Made by a program: the position numbers and the translations under genes
Source: DASVHS01 sp038244815
Lineage (GTDB): Bacteria; Acidobacteriota; Thermoanaerobaculia; Gp7-AA8
Direction of reading: 5' to 3'
DNA: 64,000 nt
Assembly (NCBI GenBank): GCA_038244815.1
Contig: JBBRTB010000003.1
Span: 193,478 to 257,477 of the forward strand
The notes under the pieces: generated by a model
Told to the model about the DNA's origin: nothing
What the model saw: the letters and a program-made list of their open reading frames with translations, nothing else
The model's database searches: none
Shown here: positions 8,689 to 17,400 of the stretch, in pieces
How the letters are laid out: every line of letters starts with the position of its first letter
Numbering within the stretch: position 1 is the stretch's first letter

Positions 8689-9157
8689 TTAGTGGAGTGT
8701 AACGGCGATCGCCCGTGCGCCCTCACCGTTGAACAACTCTCGAGCCGCGCTCAGTTCAGCGTCGATCTGTTCGGGCCCAATGACCGATTCGATGATGATC
8801 GGACAGTCAGACGGAACGCGATGCGCGAGCTTTCGGAACGAGACTCCTGCAACGGGGCTGACGGAAAGGTGCTCGCCGCGACCGCCCACTTCGCTGAGGC
8901 GAAACAACTCCCGCATCTCTGCGACCGTCCTTCCCGAGGTCTTTCGGTTGTCCATGTTCTCGAGGGAGACCTGTGAGCCGAAGGATTCCCACAATGCCAG
9001 CGTCTCGATCACTTCCGGATGGACGATGATCGGCCATGCCGGAGGCACTTGCCTCAGCAGATCAACCACGTCCTGTTCCTTCAGACTCGTTAACGTCTCG
9101 GGGGCGTTGAAAGTCGCCCTTCGCTAACGCACCCGTTGAGAATCCGACCGGCCGCAT
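8689..9157 (-). pseudogene. Remnant of a sugar-isomerase-like TIM-barrel gene
   Basis: An ATG at 9157 begins MRPVGFSTGALAKGDF, the usual start of a xylose-isomerase-like TIM-barrel family. A different frame then resumes (FNAPETLTSLKEQDVVDLL) and reads WPIIVHPEVI and LENMDNRKTSGRTVAEM, which are typical mid-protein motifs. The frame passes directly from VAEMRELF to RLSEVGG, omitting the segment where the family carries its DIGHARQVDP metal/active-site stretch. The expected C-terminal part then follows (FRKLAHRVP, CPIIIES). Two internal blocks of roughly 50 codons each are therefore missing and the first junction changes frame. The gene cannot encode an active barrel. Confidence 0.75.
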
Positions 9158-9416
9158 CAAAACACTCCGTAGTCGAGGATCACGTGGCTGCCCACGAGAT
9201 CTCCGAATGTGCCCGTCCGTCCCGGTTTCTTGAATCCTAAAGTCGGCGATCCGCTTCGCGATCAGGTGAGCGATCGGCGCGGGGAAGTGTGTCAAACCCC
9301 GGGTGCGGAATGAACTTTGATGCCGTCCACCGAGTACGCAGCAGCGTAACTTCCACCGCGGGTAGACAACGCCCCGAGGTTCGAATGGCGAGCCCCGGTT
9401 TGGTCCAGTGCCTGCG
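9158..9416. other. Gap with scrambled coding fragments, no intact gene
   Basis: On the minus strand a short frame ends FGDLVGSHVILDYGVF and stops just before the ATG of the TIM-barrel remnant. Another stretch reads ARHSNLGALSTRGGSYAA. Both look like decayed coding sequence but are too short to assign. No promoter, RNA or repeat is evident. Confidence 0.4.
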
Positions 9417-10427
9417 CTACGACAGCGCCTTATCCTCCGCCGCCGCCGATTCGGTCGCATCAATCGCCGCCTCTTTCGCCTCGACCATGCTCGCATCCGG
9501 CTTCTTGTCGGCGGTCTTGTTCGGGATCGCTGGAGCGGCGCCCGGCAGTTTCTGCTTCTTGCGGGAGCCGAAGGTCAGCGCATAGGCCCAGGTGAACTCC
9601 GCTCCGAGCAGAAAGATCTGGGCGGAGTAGTAGACCCACACCATGGTCAAGACCAGCGAGCCCGCCGCGCCGAACCCCGACGTCACGCCACTCCTGCCGA
9701 TGTAGATCCCGATGAGCGACTTTCCGATCGTGAACAGCAGCGCGGTCACGGTCGCGCCGATGAAGACGTCCGTCCACGCCACCCTCACCCGTGGCATCAC
9801 TTTGTAGATCATGGCGAAGACGGTGGTGGTCAGGGCGAAGCTGAAGAGAGCGTTGACGATGGCAACCATCAACTGCCAATCGGCAAAGCGAGGTCCCCAC
9901 AATTTCCCGAACGCCGCCAGCGCTGCGCTAACCACCAGCGAGACCATCATCAGAAAACTGATCCCGGCGATCGTACCGAACGACAGCAGGCGTGCGCGCA
10001 GCAGGGTCCAGATTGCCCTTCTGGGTCGTTTCGGGGCACGCCAGATGCGATCGAGGGCATCCTGCAATTCGGCGAAGACCGAGGTCGCTGCGACCAGCAG
10101 CAGGACCACGCCGGCCGCGGCGGCGGCAACGCTTTCAGCGGGCTTGCTCGCGCTCTCGAGCAGTTTCTGCACCGCCACGGCACCCTCCCGGCCCATCAGA
10201 CCCTGCAGTTGCACGGCGATCTCCCCGCGCGCTGCCTCGACGCCGAAGATCATCCCCGCCAGCGCGATCACGATCAGCAGGAACGGCGCGATGGAGAGCA
10301 TCGTGTAATACGCGAGAGCCGCGCCCATGCTCTGTGCGTAGTCGTCGACCCAGGACGATGCCGCGGCCTTCGTGAGAACCCAGATGTTCCTCGCGGTCAG
10401 GACGACGATCTCGCGTTTTCTGGCCAT
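9417..10427 (-). CDS. YihY/BrkB-family inner-membrane protein
   Basis: The 336-residue protein has about six hydrophobic helices spanning residues 35-290 and the family hallmarks GAALAYYTMLSIAPFLL near the N-terminus and ELQDALDRIWRAP in the middle loop. A charged Ala/Lys/Glu tail follows (about 290-336). The fold is known, but the biochemical role of YihY/BrkB proteins is not settled; despite its old name the family is not an RNase BN. A second, longer member is encoded at 59901-61349. Confidence 0.88.
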   Translation of the reverse strand: MARKREIVVLTARNIWVLTKAAASSWVDDYAQSMGAALAYYTMLSIAPFLLIVIALAGMIFGVEAARGEIAVQLQGLMGREGAVAVQKLLESASKPAESVAAAAAGVVLLLVAATSVFAELQDALDRIWRAPKRPRRAIWTLLRARLLSFGTIAGISFLMMVSLVVSAALAAFGKLWGPRFADWQLMVAIVNALFSFALTTTVFAMIYKVMPRVRVAWTDVFIGATVTALLFTIGKSLIGIYIGRSGVTSGFGAAGSLVLTMVWVYYSAQIFLLGAEFTWAYALTFGSRKKQKLPGAAPAIPNKTADKKPDASMVEAKEAAIDATESAAAEDKALS

Positions 10428-10486
10428 GGGGAAAGTCTACGGCGTGCGCGGCTGTCCACCGCTCCGCGCTCTCGAACTTCCGCTGA

Positions 10487-11059
10487 CTACTTCGGCGCGA
10501 CCGCTCCCGCCTCGGGCCACGCGGAGTCGCTGACGCGGACGAGGTTCATCTCGAAGAAGCGGACGGGATCTTTGCCGGACATGATGCGATCGCCGACTTC
10601 GCGCCACTTCCCGTCCTTCACCGTCGCCGTGTAGCGGATGGTCATCGGCCCCACCGGGATTTCCCACACGTAGCCGTCGGCTGTCGGCGTGAGCACAAAG
10701 TCGCCCTTCTGCCCCATCGCGTGTGAATGCAGCGTGTAGCTCTTCGTCGCCGGCTCATACGAGAGGATGGCGAACGCGTTGAACCCGACGCTCCCGTCCG
10801 CGTTGTAGCCGCGCCCCTCCATCACTCTGATCGAGCCGCCGAGCATCGGCCCGATGCGCTCCGTCTGCGTCACGTGGTGCTTGCCGTCACCCATGTCCGT
10901 ATCAGCCGGCCCGCGCCACACGCCATCCATCCACGACAGCACTTTCATCGCGTCACGCTGCGCGTCCATGAGCACTTTCGGATCAGGGCGCGATTGGGCG
11001 AGGAGGGGGAAGGTGAAGAGCGCGATGAGGATGACGGTGGCGGATCGAAGTGATTGCAT
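10487..11059 (-). CDS. Secreted DUF1579/DUF6265-like protein
   Basis: The 190-residue product has a signal peptide (MQSLRSATVILIALFTFPLLA). A small beta-rich domain follows, with WMDGVWRGP near the start, MLGGSIRVMEG, and the closing strands YTATVKDGKWREVGDR. This pattern is that of the lipocalin-like DUF1579/heme-binding-like group that often occurs as secreted single-domain proteins. No ligand can be named. It lies 60 bases upstream of the YihY gene on the same strand. Confidence 0.65.
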   Translation of the reverse strand: MQSLRSATVILIALFTFPLLAQSRPDPKVLMDAQRDAMKVLSWMDGVWRGPADTDMGDGKHHVTQTERIGPMLGGSIRVMEGRGYNADGSVGFNAFAILSYEPATKSYTLHSHAMGQKGDFVLTPTADGYVWEIPVGPMTIRYTATVKDGKWREVGDRIMSGKDPVRFFEMNLVRVSDSAWPEAGAVAPK

Positions 11060-11158
11060 GGCGATAAGGGTAGCAGGGTGGTTGCGTGGCGGGTCGCACT
11101 ATGCCGACAGCCGCCGCCGAAGACCACGATCGGGCCGATTTGCGAATAGGATTGCGCA

Positions 11159-11866
11159 ATGCCGAACATCGCGGGCATCAACGGGTGCAAAGGCGGCTGG
11201 TTCTGTGTCTTCGAAGACTTGCCATCACGTCAGCTCAGCTCGAAGATCTTCGGAACAATCGATGATCTCGCGAAGTACGCGGAGCGGATCGACGTCGTCG
11301 CGATCGATGTCCCCATCGGCCTCACCGATCGCGGACCGCGCGCGTGTGACGTCGCAGCCCGCGCGATGCTTGGGGGCAAGCGTGCGTCCAGCGTATTTCC
11401 TGCGCCGATCCGTCCCGCGCTGGACGCCGGTACGTACGAAGAAGCGTGCGACCGCTCTTTCGCGGCGCAGGGGAAGAAGCTGCCGAAGCAGGCATGGGCG
11501 ATCTATCCGAAGATCCGCCAGCTCGATGAGCTTCTTCGCGCGCGACCGGAGCTGTGCGAGCGCATTTTCGAAGTGCACCCTGAGGTGAGTTTCTGCGCGT
11601 GGAACGGTATGGAGTCGATCGTCGAGCCGAAAGCGAAGCCGCCCGGCGGCGCGAAGCGCCGAGGCTTGATCGACGGTCATTTCGGCGGCCCTGCGTTCGA
11701 GACGATCCGGGCCCGTTACAAGAAGAGCGTAGTCGCGGACGACGACATCTACGACGCGTTCGCTGCACTGTGGACGGCTGAGCGGATCATGAGCCGCCAG
11801 TCAGCGACACTCCCTGAAAAACCGCCAACCGATTCAGCCGGCTTGCCGATGCGCATGGTGTATTGA
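11159..11866 (+). CDS. DUF429 domain protein (RNase H-like fold)
   Basis: The 235-residue cytoplasmic product shows the DUF429 pattern: GINGCKGGWFCVFE at the start, VVAIDVPIGL with an acidic residue, and RACDVAARAMLGGKRASSVFPAP. These are followed by YPKIRQLDELLRA, EVHPEVSF and the C-terminal DDDIYDAFAALWTA. The scattered acidic residues fit an RNase H-like nuclease fold, as proposed for the family, but activity is not established. Its stop codon overlaps the next gene's start by one base, so the pair is probably co-translated. Confidence 0.8.
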   Translation: MPNIAGINGCKGGWFCVFEDLPSRQLSSKIFGTIDDLAKYAERIDVVAIDVPIGLTDRGPRACDVAARAMLGGKRASSVFPAPIRPALDAGTYEEACDRSFAAQGKKLPKQAWAIYPKIRQLDELLRARPELCERIFEVHPEVSFCAWNGMESIVEPKAKPPGGAKRRGLIDGHFGGPAFETIRARYKKSVVADDDIYDAFAALWTAERIMSRQSATLPEKPPTDSAGLPMRMVY

Positions 11867-12492
11867 TGATCGACATCGCGCTGCTCGACGACTTCATGCG
11901 CCGATTCTTCGGATACGGTTCATGGAACGCGAGACTCTGGTTTGTGGGAATGGAAGAAGGTGGCGGCGGCACTTCCGAGGAGATTGAGAAACGGATCGCC
12001 GCTTGGGATCGGAGTGACGATCTCGCCGACTTAAAGGTGTATCACAAGGCGATCGGCGGATTCCCGTGGTTTTCACAGCGACCGAAGATTCAAAGCACGT
12101 GGAGCAAGTTGATCCGCGTCGTACTCGCCGCGCCGCCCCCTTCGACAGGTCACTGGCTGTACGAAGCATTCGGCCTGCCGTCGATCGCCACTCGCGAGTT
12201 GTACGAGCGCTCGACGCTGCCTGTGAGAATCCGCGCGATTCGTGATCGGATCGAGAGGCATCGCCCGTCAGCGGTCGTGTTTTACGGAAAGGGCTATCGA
12301 GCGCATTGGGAAGAGATCGCTCGCGCGAGATTCGCAGCGGCAAATGATTCTCCGTTCGAAATGGCGTCGAATGCCGCCACGCGATTCGTTCTCGCGCCGC
12401 ATCCGGTAGCGACGGGCGTCAGCAATGCAGATTTTGAGTCAATCGGGAAGTGGTTGGAGTCGTCGCTTCCAGAGCGCTCAGCCGTGCATTGA
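11866..12492 (+). CDS. Unknown protein with uracil-DNA-glycosylase-like motifs
   Basis: The start is ATG 11866, sharing one base with the DUF429 stop (TGATG). The 208-residue product has NARLWFVGMEEGGGG near residue 30, reminiscent of the glycosylase motif 1 loop. Further on, VVFYGKGY is followed by FVLAPHPVATGVSNADFESIGKWL near the C-terminus, where the UDG superfamily has its His-containing motif. I read it as a possible UDG-superfamily member, but the resemblance is weak and it could be an unrelated Rossmann-like protein. Coupling to a DUF429 gene hints at a role on nucleic acids. Confidence 0.55.
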   Translation: MIDIALLDDFMRRFFGYGSWNARLWFVGMEEGGGGTSEEIEKRIAAWDRSDDLADLKVYHKAIGGFPWFSQRPKIQSTWSKLIRVVLAAPPPSTGHWLYEAFGLPSIATRELYERSTLPVRIRAIRDRIERHRPSAVVFYGKGYRAHWEEIARARFAAANDSPFEMASNAATRFVLAPHPVATGVSNADFESIGKWLESSLPERSAVH

Positions 12493-12770
12493 CCTAAGCA
12501 CGCGCTGCCTCAGCGTCGGTTCATCGAGCCGCATGAGCGATGAAAAAACTGACGCCAGTTGCGGTGGCAGCGCGACGTCCGGATTGCGCCACGAGATCAC
12601 GTAGCCGACGGGGTAGCCAGAGAAGAGCGAGTCGAGAAGATCGCGGACCTTGACGGCATCCCAGACGAAGGGTCGTTGGATCTCGGGGGATGGCGATCTC
12701 ACCGTCGCGGATCCAGGCAAACAGATTCTCGATGGGAGGCTGCGTTTACCGAGTAGCGCTGTGTGGTCAC
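12478..12770 (-). pseudogene. Broken DUF262 (GmrSD-like) N-terminal fragment
   Basis: A GTG at 12770 with an AGGGCG ribosome site starts VTTQRYSVN. The frame then shifts to QPPIENLFAWIRDGEIAIP, then again at a five-C run near 12690 to EIQRPFVWDAVKVRDLL and SGYPVGYVISWRNPDV. This is the conserved N-terminus of DUF262 proteins, which include the NTPase half of type IV restriction enzyme GmrSD and the Ssp system. After NPDVALP the expected IDGQQR motif is absent and the frame soon stops. It is a two-frameshift, C-terminally truncated relic that borders the defence operon. Confidence 0.8.
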
Positions 12771-12879
12771 GTTCGCCCTTTCTGCGCCCCTGCGTTGCGA
12801 TGGTTTAAGAGGTCGTGCTGAGGCGTACAGCGCAACCGTCAGGAACGGGAGAGGTCTTGATTGCCGAGTGTAATCTGTT

Positions 12880-13248
12880 CTACGGGCTCGCTCCGCCGGG
12901 AGCGAGAATGACGGTTGTCGCGCGCGCGAGGCGCTGGCACTTCAACTTCGTATTCTCGCCGCGAATGAGCGTGTGACTTCGGTCGATGTCGGTGGGCGCA
13001 TGAACAACTTCGAAGCCGAGACGTTGCGGAATCCACGCTACGAGCGAACCGACACCGAAACTTGGCCGGTTTGATACGCGAAGCGCTTCGCTGGGAGTCG
13101 TGAGTCGCGCGAGGTGAACCGAAATCTCGTGATCGGGTTGCCCCGACGTCATGTACGCGGACGAGGAAACGGTCCCATCGGGCTTCACATACGTCAGGAA
13201 GAGACGACGGTACAGTTCGTCGTCGTCGCCGATCGTCTCAGCCAACAA
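12880..13248 (-). CDS. Small protein of the defence operon, unknown function
   Basis: The last gene of the operon encodes about 122 residues. I start it at TTG 13248 (or 13245) because the open frame further upstream is a shadow of the preceding gene. The start then overlaps that gene's stop by about ten bases. It reads ETIGDDDELYRRLFLTYV, VHLARLTTPSEAL, GVGSLVAWIPQRLGFEVVH and ends with an alternating hydrophobic strand (TTVILAPG). Small proteins with this pattern recur near TIGR04255 genes, but no activity is known. No signal peptide or membrane segment. Confidence 0.65.
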   Translation of the reverse strand: MLAETIGDDDELYRRLFLTYVKPDGTVSSSAYMTSGQPDHEISVHLARLTTPSEALRVSNRPSFGVGSLVAWIPQRLGFEVVHAPTDIDRSHTLIRGENTKLKCQRLARATTVILAPGGASP

Positions 13249-13750
13249 CCGCCTCGATCTCGGCCGTGGCAGATGCGACCGTGATGTAGTTCTTCTCGAT
13301 CGGTCCGTTAGGCGACTCGTCCACAACCGCTTCGAGAGAGCCGTCGGGCGCGATCCAGAGCTCCAGCGAGCGACCGTCGCGACGCCACTCCAACTGAATC
13401 CCGCCGTTGGGTACCGGTGCCATGTGGTACGGCGCGAGAAGCGTCGTGGCTCGCTCGAGCGCGGAGTCGGAGAGCAAGTCCAGAATATGAGTCGCCGTCT
13501 CAATCGCGGGTTCGCTGATTTGCTGTGCTCCGTACGAGTCCCAATCTACGGGAAGTTCGCGGTACCGCGGCAGTTGTGCGAAGGCTGTCTGAAATGGAGA
13601 TGGATGGGCGGTGACGGACCGGATCGAGCAAAGATCGCCGTAGGTGAGCCTTCGTTCCGCGGTCATGAGCGGCCGGCTCTTGCGACCGACCTCGGAAAAT
13701 AGCGCGTAGTCGGCATCGACGCGAAGATCTGCGGTGGTAAACGTAATCAT
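13238..13750 (-). CDS. Unknown protein with WDSYGA motif
   Basis: The 170-residue product overlaps the TIGR04255 gene by four bases (ATGA), showing translational coupling. Its centre carries the motif LPVDWDSYGAQQISEPAIETA, and a C-terminal half follows with LEWRRDGRSLELWIAPDGS, a small beta domain. Proteins with a Trp-Asp-(Ser/Gly)-Tyr-Gly-Ala motif occur next to TIGR04255 and restriction genes, but no biochemical role is known. No membrane segments; probably cytoplasmic. Confidence 0.7.
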   Translation of the reverse strand: MITFTTADLRVDADYALFSEVGRKSRPLMTAERRLTYGDLCSIRSVTAHPSPFQTAFAQLPRYRELPVDWDSYGAQQISEPAIETATHILDLLSDSALERATTLLAPYHMAPVPNGGIQLEWRRDGRSLELWIAPDGSLEAVVDESPNGPIEKNYITVASATAEIEAVVG

Positions 13751-14475
13751 CGGATTTGGCCCCTCACGCGGTCGGTGATGCTGCTCTCGAACGCCTCATC
13801 CGCTGAGACGTGTAATTCTTCGATCTGGTTCCAGATCGCCTCATTGTCAAACGCCTGCTCCTTCTCTGAGAATACGTCGAAATCGAGCACGATCGCCACC
13901 CCGCCGTATTCGCTCTCAACTACTGTCTCATTGAGTACGATCAGTCCACCCGCCTTGAGGGGCTTGCGAACTTGAAGAAACAACCCGGCTGGCGGCGAAG
14001 TGAGGTTCCAGGGCGTGGCTGGGTAAATGTTCACGAATGGTCGGAAGTCATCGATTGCGCCAGGTACGGCGATCAGATTGATGAATCGTACTGCCAGGCG
14101 CTTCACGACGGAGGGGCGAGCGACCTCCGCATATCGCGACCACATTTCCCGGGCATGATCGCGGAACGGCTCCCAGCGGTCATACGGCGCGAGTTTCGAA
14201 CAGGCGAAGCCTTCGAGGCGAAGCTGAACAATCGACTGCTGTTCCTCGCGCCGGTACGCAAGGCCGACCGTACGTTGCGAATGAGTGCGGTCGTTCGCGG
14301 TGACCGTCTCCTCGATTTGCTGGAGGCGTGCCGTTTCGACGTAGCCAGGCAAGGAGTCTCCTGCCTTCTTCAGATCACGAACGGACAGTCCCTCCACGTT
14401 CACAGTACGGATATCGATCACCGCCTCGGTAATCGGCGACTTCGAATAGATGGGGCGGTCGGGTCGTACGGTCAT
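13747..14475 (-). CDS. TIGR04255-family protein
   Basis: The 242-residue cytoplasmic protein begins PIYSKSPITEAVIDI and carries SVVKRLAVRFINLI in the middle and IWNQIEELHVSADEAFESSITDR near the end. This is the signature layout of TIGR04255, a family of unknown function frequent in defence islands. It overlaps the methyltransferase gene by four bases (ATGA) and is overlapped by the next gene in the same way. It is thus an integral member of the operon rather than a passenger. Confidence 0.82.
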   Translation of the reverse strand: MTVRPDRPIYSKSPITEAVIDIRTVNVEGLSVRDLKKAGDSLPGYVETARLQQIEETVTANDRTHSQRTVGLAYRREEQQSIVQLRLEGFACSKLAPYDRWEPFRDHAREMWSRYAEVARPSVVKRLAVRFINLIAVPGAIDDFRPFVNIYPATPWNLTSPPAGLFLQVRKPLKAGGLIVLNETVVESEYGGVAIVLDFDVFSEKEQAFDNEAIWNQIEELHVSADEAFESSITDRVRGQIR

Positions 14476-17400
14476 GAGGTCGACACCCTCCTCAACATCC
14501 GCCCGTTGCGTTCCAACTCCTTCTGCCGGATCAACCCGTTGATTGCGGACTTGAAGGCTTCGCGGATGTTCGGGCCGGTGCGGTTGAAGCCGAGGTGGCG
14601 GGTGGCGGCGCGGATGGCCTCGTCTTCGTCGGTCCAGGTGTGGCCGATGACGGCGTTGAGTGTGGTCTTGAGGAAGTCGCGGTGGTAGTCCTCGATCGTC
14701 CGTGTCGCGGGAATGAGGGCGCCGCCGACTGTTTCGACGATGAGGCGGCGGGAGGCGGTGGTGAGGGCGGAGTCGATGAGGTCGCGGACGTTGGAGCCAA
14801 CGCGCTCGCCGCCCAGGGCGTGCGTGATCTCGCGGATCGCTTCGTCGCGGGGGATCGGGTCGGAGCTGTTGATGATGCCGCGGATGTGGAGGAGCACGTC
14901 CTCGACTTCGAACTCATCGACGATGCGGACCGGCCTGGCGTCGCTGTCGTCGTCGGTGGGAGAGGGACGGGGCGGCGGAGTGCTGAAGATGCCGTGGGTG
15001 GGGGCGACGGCAACACGGCGTGGAGGAGAGATGAGCTGTTGCTGGAGCGGATTCGACGTTGCCCGCGATGCGCGCGGTGCGGGGTCAGGCTCTGGCTCGG
15101 GCGTGGGATCGTCCTCGGGTTCGGGCGTTGCATCGGCCAGCACCTCGACCAGCTCGGCGATGACGGCGAAGGAATCCTCCGGCGATTGATCGAAGACCAG
15201 TGGTTCGAACTCGGGGTTCTCCGGTTTCAGGGTGATGCGGGCGTGCTCCCATCCCTCTTCGGACTGCACTTTCTCGCTCTCGTAGCGTTTCAGCGTGTAG
15301 TTCGACCCCGACTCCGGATCAGCATCGCGGTGCAGTTTGGCGAGCACGGTCTTGCCGTGACGCGTGCCGGTCACCGGGCTGGCGAAGAGGCACCAGGCGC
15401 CGTCGCGGATGCGTGGCTCCATGGAGCGCCCTTCGACCTGGGCGACGAACATGCCGGGACGTAGGCGATGCGTCGCCTTGACCTCGGCCCACTCCCACTC
15501 ATCGTCGACGATATGTTGCGATTCGCTGAACGCGCCGGCGGCAACTTTGAGCGGGACGAGCGGAACGCAGGTGACGTAGCGTTCCTCTTCGGGCGGATCG
15601 GCGACGATGCGGAACGGTGGCGCGGATCCCTTCTCCGCTGGCGGCCGTGCCTCGGTCTGGAACGCCCCCGGCCATCCGCCGTGAGCTTCGATCACCTCGT
15701 CGATCTCCCTCATGAGGCGGATGGTCTCGGAGAGTGCGACGACGATCTTCTGGTAGTGGGCGAGGTCGTCTTTGGAGAGGGTGCGGCCTTTTCGGTCTTT
15801 GAGCCATTTCTCGCAGACCTGGTAGCCGCCGATGTGGAAGTTCCATACGGGCTCACGCACGCCGCGAAAGCCGGTGGTCTGTGCCTTGTCCACCCACACG
15901 GTGTCGCGCGACCACGAGATTTTTTCGACCGCGGAGTTCGGGCCGCCGATGAACTCGGTGATGCGCTGGGCGAGCCTGGGCGATTCCAACAGGTGCAGGG
16001 CGGTGAGCTCGCCACCGAGCCGAGCCATCGCGCGGAACAGCTCCACGTTCTCGGTCAACGGCAGGCGCGGGAAATCGATCTTCAGAAACTCCGCGTAGCG
16101 GCTCCGGTAGCCGGGGCTGTGAAACACCGCGTAGGCATAGTGGAAGATGTCGGCTGCAACGGCTTCAATATCGTAGTTCTTATCTGCCGGTCCCAACTTG
16201 GACATGAATCGAGTTCTGAAAGCCTCGCGGAGATTGAGTTTTCGCTCAGACCCCTGACTCCCTGATTTTGTGGACAGAAACCCTTGTCCACCTTCGCACT
16301 GATAGAGTGGAAAGATGAATGCGTTGTTTGAAGTCTTCCCCGATATAAAGATCTTTTCCGTCGGCTGATTCACAACAAAAAAGTGATTGGGCTCCTCTCC
16401 CTTCACCATCCTTGCCGCGACAAGCGCCGGATTTTTCGTGTCAATACAGCCCAAGACTTTCACCCGTGGCCAAGTCACAATGAAATCGTTGTAGTGCGTC
16501 GTCCGGTTATCAAAAGGCCGATAGCAGCAACTACGAATATCCGCGAACGCATCCTTGAGTTGGCGAAGTCGCGCTCTTGCCGTGGAAAGATGCCAATCGC
16601 GCTTGTCGTCGAGTCCCCAGCGAGATCGTATTACCGCGTCAGGGTCCGATCCAACAAGGTCTTGAAGGCGCGTCTTCAAGTCCTGAGCGGTAAAGCCAAT
16701 CGCAAAGTGATCTCTCGCTGTTTCAAAACCAGTCGCCGCTTCCACGAAGGCGTCTCTAATGCTTACGAAGTCGTTGTAGTCGCTATCGGACGCCAGATTG
16801 TGCGGAACGAAGTAGAAGCGATCTTCTGTTGGAATTACTTCTTGCCAAGTCGTGTCGCGAATCGAGTGCTTATCTAGCCAACGGTATTTCACTTCACGCA
16901 TTCCCCAGAGGTCGCAGTGGAAAACTTGAGCTGGGCCATCCGGTGACTTCGTGAAAACGCCAATCGCGACCCCTTGTTGAATATCGAAAACATTTTGGTC
17001 GGGAGTGCCGTCAGGACAACGCTCGGCTTTCTTGATACTTCCGTGGAGGTTTATGAGCCTCGAAGACCGAAATGATTCCATTAGGCTCTTCCGCAGGCGT
17101 CTGTGCGTTACGCCATCCAAGTAGGTGTGATTGGTTATGAACCCCAGCAATCCGGTGCCGCTTCTGTCAATGCACACTTGGGAAAAGCGCAGGAACTTAA
17201 TAAAGTCATCGTCGAGGTTCAGCTTCCTTTCGCCAAGCCCGCGCTTGTATTCATTCAGCAGAGCTAGAATCCAGGGATTCTTGTTTAGTTGTCCATAGTT
17301 GGAGTACGGCGGGTTGCCGATGACGACGGTGAAGCGCTTGTGCCGTTTGATTTCGTTCACGGCTGCGGCTTCGTGCGCCAGGGCGTCGAAGCCAATGAGC

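Noticed and set aside
12880..13503. Long start (207 codons) for the last gene of the operon
   Set aside because: The first 85 codons overlap the WDSYGA gene in another frame and are not protein-like; the real start is TTG 13248 or 13245.
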